From an uncultured Clostridium sp. (GTDB lineage Bacteria > Bacillota > Clostridia > TANB77 > CAG-508): 7,325 nucleotides of DNA. The stretch is taken from the NCBI GenBank assembly GCA_902496295.1, contig CABVAF010000021.1:1-7325 (forward strand), written 5' to 3'. Shown piece after piece: positions 5,756-7,325 of this stretch (the first letter of the stretch is position 1; each line of letters starts with the position of its first letter). The notes under the pieces are model-generated. The model did not search any database, was not told the DNA's origin, and worked only from the letters and a program-made list of their open reading frames with translations. The position numbers and the translations under genes were made by a program.

Positions 5756-7325
5756 ATGAAGAAAAAAATATTATTAATAGGAGGAATTTTGCTTATTGCA
5801 GTTATGTTATTATTGTTATTTAGCAATAACGTAAATGCTGCAACAACTTATAATTCAGAAATTAGTTATGAGGAAAACTATGATGGAACTATTAAAGTAA
5901 TGGCAGCAGGTAAATATATTGAGAGTGCTACAATTCCAAGTACGATTAATGGAAAACCAGTAACAGAAATAGCAAGTAGTGGATTTCAAGGCTGTCAATA
6001 TTTAAAAACAGTTACATTACCAAGTTCTATAACAGAAATAGGTTCAGATGCTTTTAATGGATGTACATCACTTACAAGTATTAATATTCCATCAAAAGTA
6101 ACAGAAATACCTTATTGGGGATTTCAAAATTGTTCTTCACTAAAGAGCATAAATCTTTCTAATATAACTAAAATAAATCCAGATGCATTTTACGGTTGCT
6201 CTAGCTTAAGTTCTGTTACTCTATCTAACAAATTAGTGTTAATTGGAAGTGGTGCTTTTCAAAAATGTTCATCTTTAGCTAGTATAACGTTACCTTCAAG
6301 CCTTAAAGAAATGGGTGCAGAAGCATTTATGGAGTCGGGATTAACTAGCATAGTTCTTCCATCTAGTATTACAAAAATGGGAAATAATTATGGTGCATTT
6401 GAAGGGTGTAAATCTTTAAAAACTGCAACTATAAATGCATCTGTTGAAGAGTTACCAACTAATATATTTAAAGATTGTACTGCTTTAACGACAGTAACTT
6501 TTTCAAGCAATAGCCCAATAAAAACTTTTAAAAGTGATACATTTAATGGTTGTACAGCTCTTACAACTATAACATTACCTTCAAAGTTAACTAATATTTC
6601 ACGCAGATGTTTTGAAAATTGTACTTCTTTAAAAAATATTACAATATCAGATTCTGTAAAGACAATCGATTATTACGCTTTTAAAGGATGTAAAAATATG
6701 TCTACAATAAATATTCCATATGGAGTAAAAACAATAGAAAATTATGTTTTTGAGGGTTGCACTTCATTAAGAAGTATTTATTTTACAAAGTCAATACAAA
6801 CAATTGAAGATAGTGCATTTTATGGACTTACACCAAGTTTAATAAGATTTTATGGATATTCAGGAACAGCAGCTAAATATTTTGCACAAGATAATGGATT
6901 TAATTATACAGAGCTAACACCAGTAACATCTATAAGTATAACAGGTTCAAATTCAGTATTAAAAGGAAAGACAACAACATTAAAAGCAACAGTTTCACCA
7001 AGTGGAGCATATAATAAAAATGTTGCATGGTCAAGTAGTAACACATCTGTTGCAACAGTATCACAATCAGGTGTTGTAACTGGAGTAAAATCAGGAACTG
7101 CTACTATTACAGCTATGGCAAAAGATGGAACTGGAGTAAAGAAGACGTTTACTATAACTGTAAAATTAACAGACTTACCATTTAGAGATGTTATTGTATC
7201 AGATTGGTTTTATACAGCAGTAAAATATACATATGAAAAAGGATATATTGCAGGAGCAACATCAACTGAATTTAGACCAACAAAAAATATAACAAGAGGA
7301 ATGATAGTAACAATCTTGTGGAGAA
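5756..7325 (+). CDS. Secreted BspA-type LRR protein with Big_2 and SLH anchor (3' truncated by window)
   Basis: The frame is open from ATG 5756 to the last base, giving 523 codons without a stop. Residues 1-28 are a Sec signal peptide with cleavage after V-N-A. Residues about 43-385 form about 13 BspA-type LRRs, very regular (A-F-x-G-C-x-S-L-x-x-I-x-L-P-S-x-x-x-x-I), closing with the usual capping segment G-Y-S-G-T-A-A-K-Y-F-A. Big_2 is about 389-470 (W-S-S-S-N-T-S-V-A-T-V, then G-V-V-T-G-V-K-S-G-T-A-T-I). SLH1 begins at 476 with F-R-D-V, then D-W-F-Y-T-A-V, and is cut after N-I-T-R-G-M-I-V-T-I-L-W-R. There is no CAP domain, unlike the two genes before it. By analogy the missing part should be the rest of three SLH repeats, about 130-140 residues. 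LRR proteins of this type often act in adhesion; that role is inferred here. It has its own promoter and a strong ribosome binding site. Confidence 0.92.
   Translation, partial: MKKKILLIGGILLIAVMLLLLFSNNVNAATTYNSEISYEENYDGTIKVMAAGKYIESATIPSTINGKPVTEIASSGFQGCQYLKTVTLPSSITEIGSDAFNGCTSLTSINIPSKVTEIPYWGFQNCSSLKSINLSNITKINPDAFYGCSSLSSVTLSNKLVLIGSGAFQKCSSLASITLPSSLKEMGAEAFMESGLTSIVLPSSITKMGNNYGAFEGCKSLKTATINASVEELPTNIFKDCTALTTVTFSSNSPIKTFKSDTFNGCTALTTITLPSKLTNISRRCFENCTSLKNITISDSVKTIDYYAFKGCKNMSTINIPYGVKTIENYVFEGCTSLRSIYFTKSIQTIEDSAFYGLTPSLIRFYGYSGTAAKYFAQDNGFNYTELTPVTSISITGSNSVLKGKTTTLKATVSPSGAYNKNVAWSSSNTSVATVSQSGVVTGVKSGTATITAMAKDGTGVKKTFTITVKLTDLPFRDVIVSDWFYTAVKYTYEKGYIAGATSTEFRPTKNITRGMIVTILWR
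5882..6910 (+). repeat. BspA-type leucine-rich repeat array in the third gene
   Basis: About 13 repeats at residues 43-385, most with G-C or N-C after the phenylalanine (F-Q-G-C, F-N-G-C, F-E-N-C and similar). The units are more regular than in the preceding gene and lack the D-G-V-I-F insertions. One unit has the Cys position replaced (F-M-E-S-G-L). Confidence 0.85.
7181..7325 (+). repeat. SLH anchoring cassette, copy C (start only)
   Basis: Encodes residues 476-523 of the third protein, the first SLH repeat up to the window end. The final 55 bases (7271-7325) are identical to 5159-5213. Upstream of that it is more diverged: the Y-C-Y of copies A and B is Y-T-Y here, and the G-A-T-D-T turn is G-A-T-S-T. 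Confidence 0.88.

Noticed and set aside
1..7325. Repeated near-identical segments as a CRISPR array, insertion sequence or recombinase-driven cassette
   Set aside because: The repeats are all coding SLH sequence. There are no regular short spacers, no transposase or recombinase gene, and no terminal inverted repeats around the genes.

Overview
The window is AT-rich (roughly 30% GC by eye) and reads as Gram-positive, most likely a low-GC Bacillota (Clostridia-type) genome. Evidence for this is the strong GGAGG-type ribosome binding sites, Sec signal peptides, S-layer homology (SLH) anchors, CAP/SCP domains and BspA-type leucine-rich repeats. In-frame Trp is TGG, the visible stops are TAG/TAA/TAA, and no in-frame TGA occurs in the genes, so nothing suggests an altered code. 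Species cannot be assigned from the sequence.

All coding sequence is on the + strand and belongs to one tandem array of secreted, cell-wall-anchored paralogs. In order: (1) the last 25 complete codons plus stop of an SLH protein entering from the left (1-80); (2) an 866-residue protein with a signal peptide, a probable CAP-associated N-terminal domain, a divergent CAP domain, a beta-rich extension, an Ig-like Big_2 domain and three SLH repeats (156-2756); (3) after a 38-bp gap, a 939-residue protein with a signal peptide, about 14 BspA-type LRRs, a canonical bacterial CAP domain, Big_2 and three SLH repeats (2795-5614); (4) after a 141-bp gap with an AT-rich inverted repeat and a good sigma-A-type promoter, a third protein with a signal peptide, about 13 LRRs, Big_2 and the start of SLH1, cut by the window end (5756 to beyond 7325).

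The genes share a C-terminal anchoring cassette (Big_2 plus SLH) but carry different exposed domains. The SLH part is nearly identical at DNA level between neighbours, including a 137-bp perfect match, and it uses a strikingly uniform codon set, whereas the exposed domains are divergent. The best reading is a surface-protein family growing by duplication and ectodomain exchange, with homogenised anchors. The proteins would be exported by Sec and bound non-covalently to a secondary cell-wall polymer through SLH. No mobile element, RNA gene, CRISPR array or defence system is visible. The two intergenic gaps and the 75-bp region before the first full gene are the only noncoding DNA.
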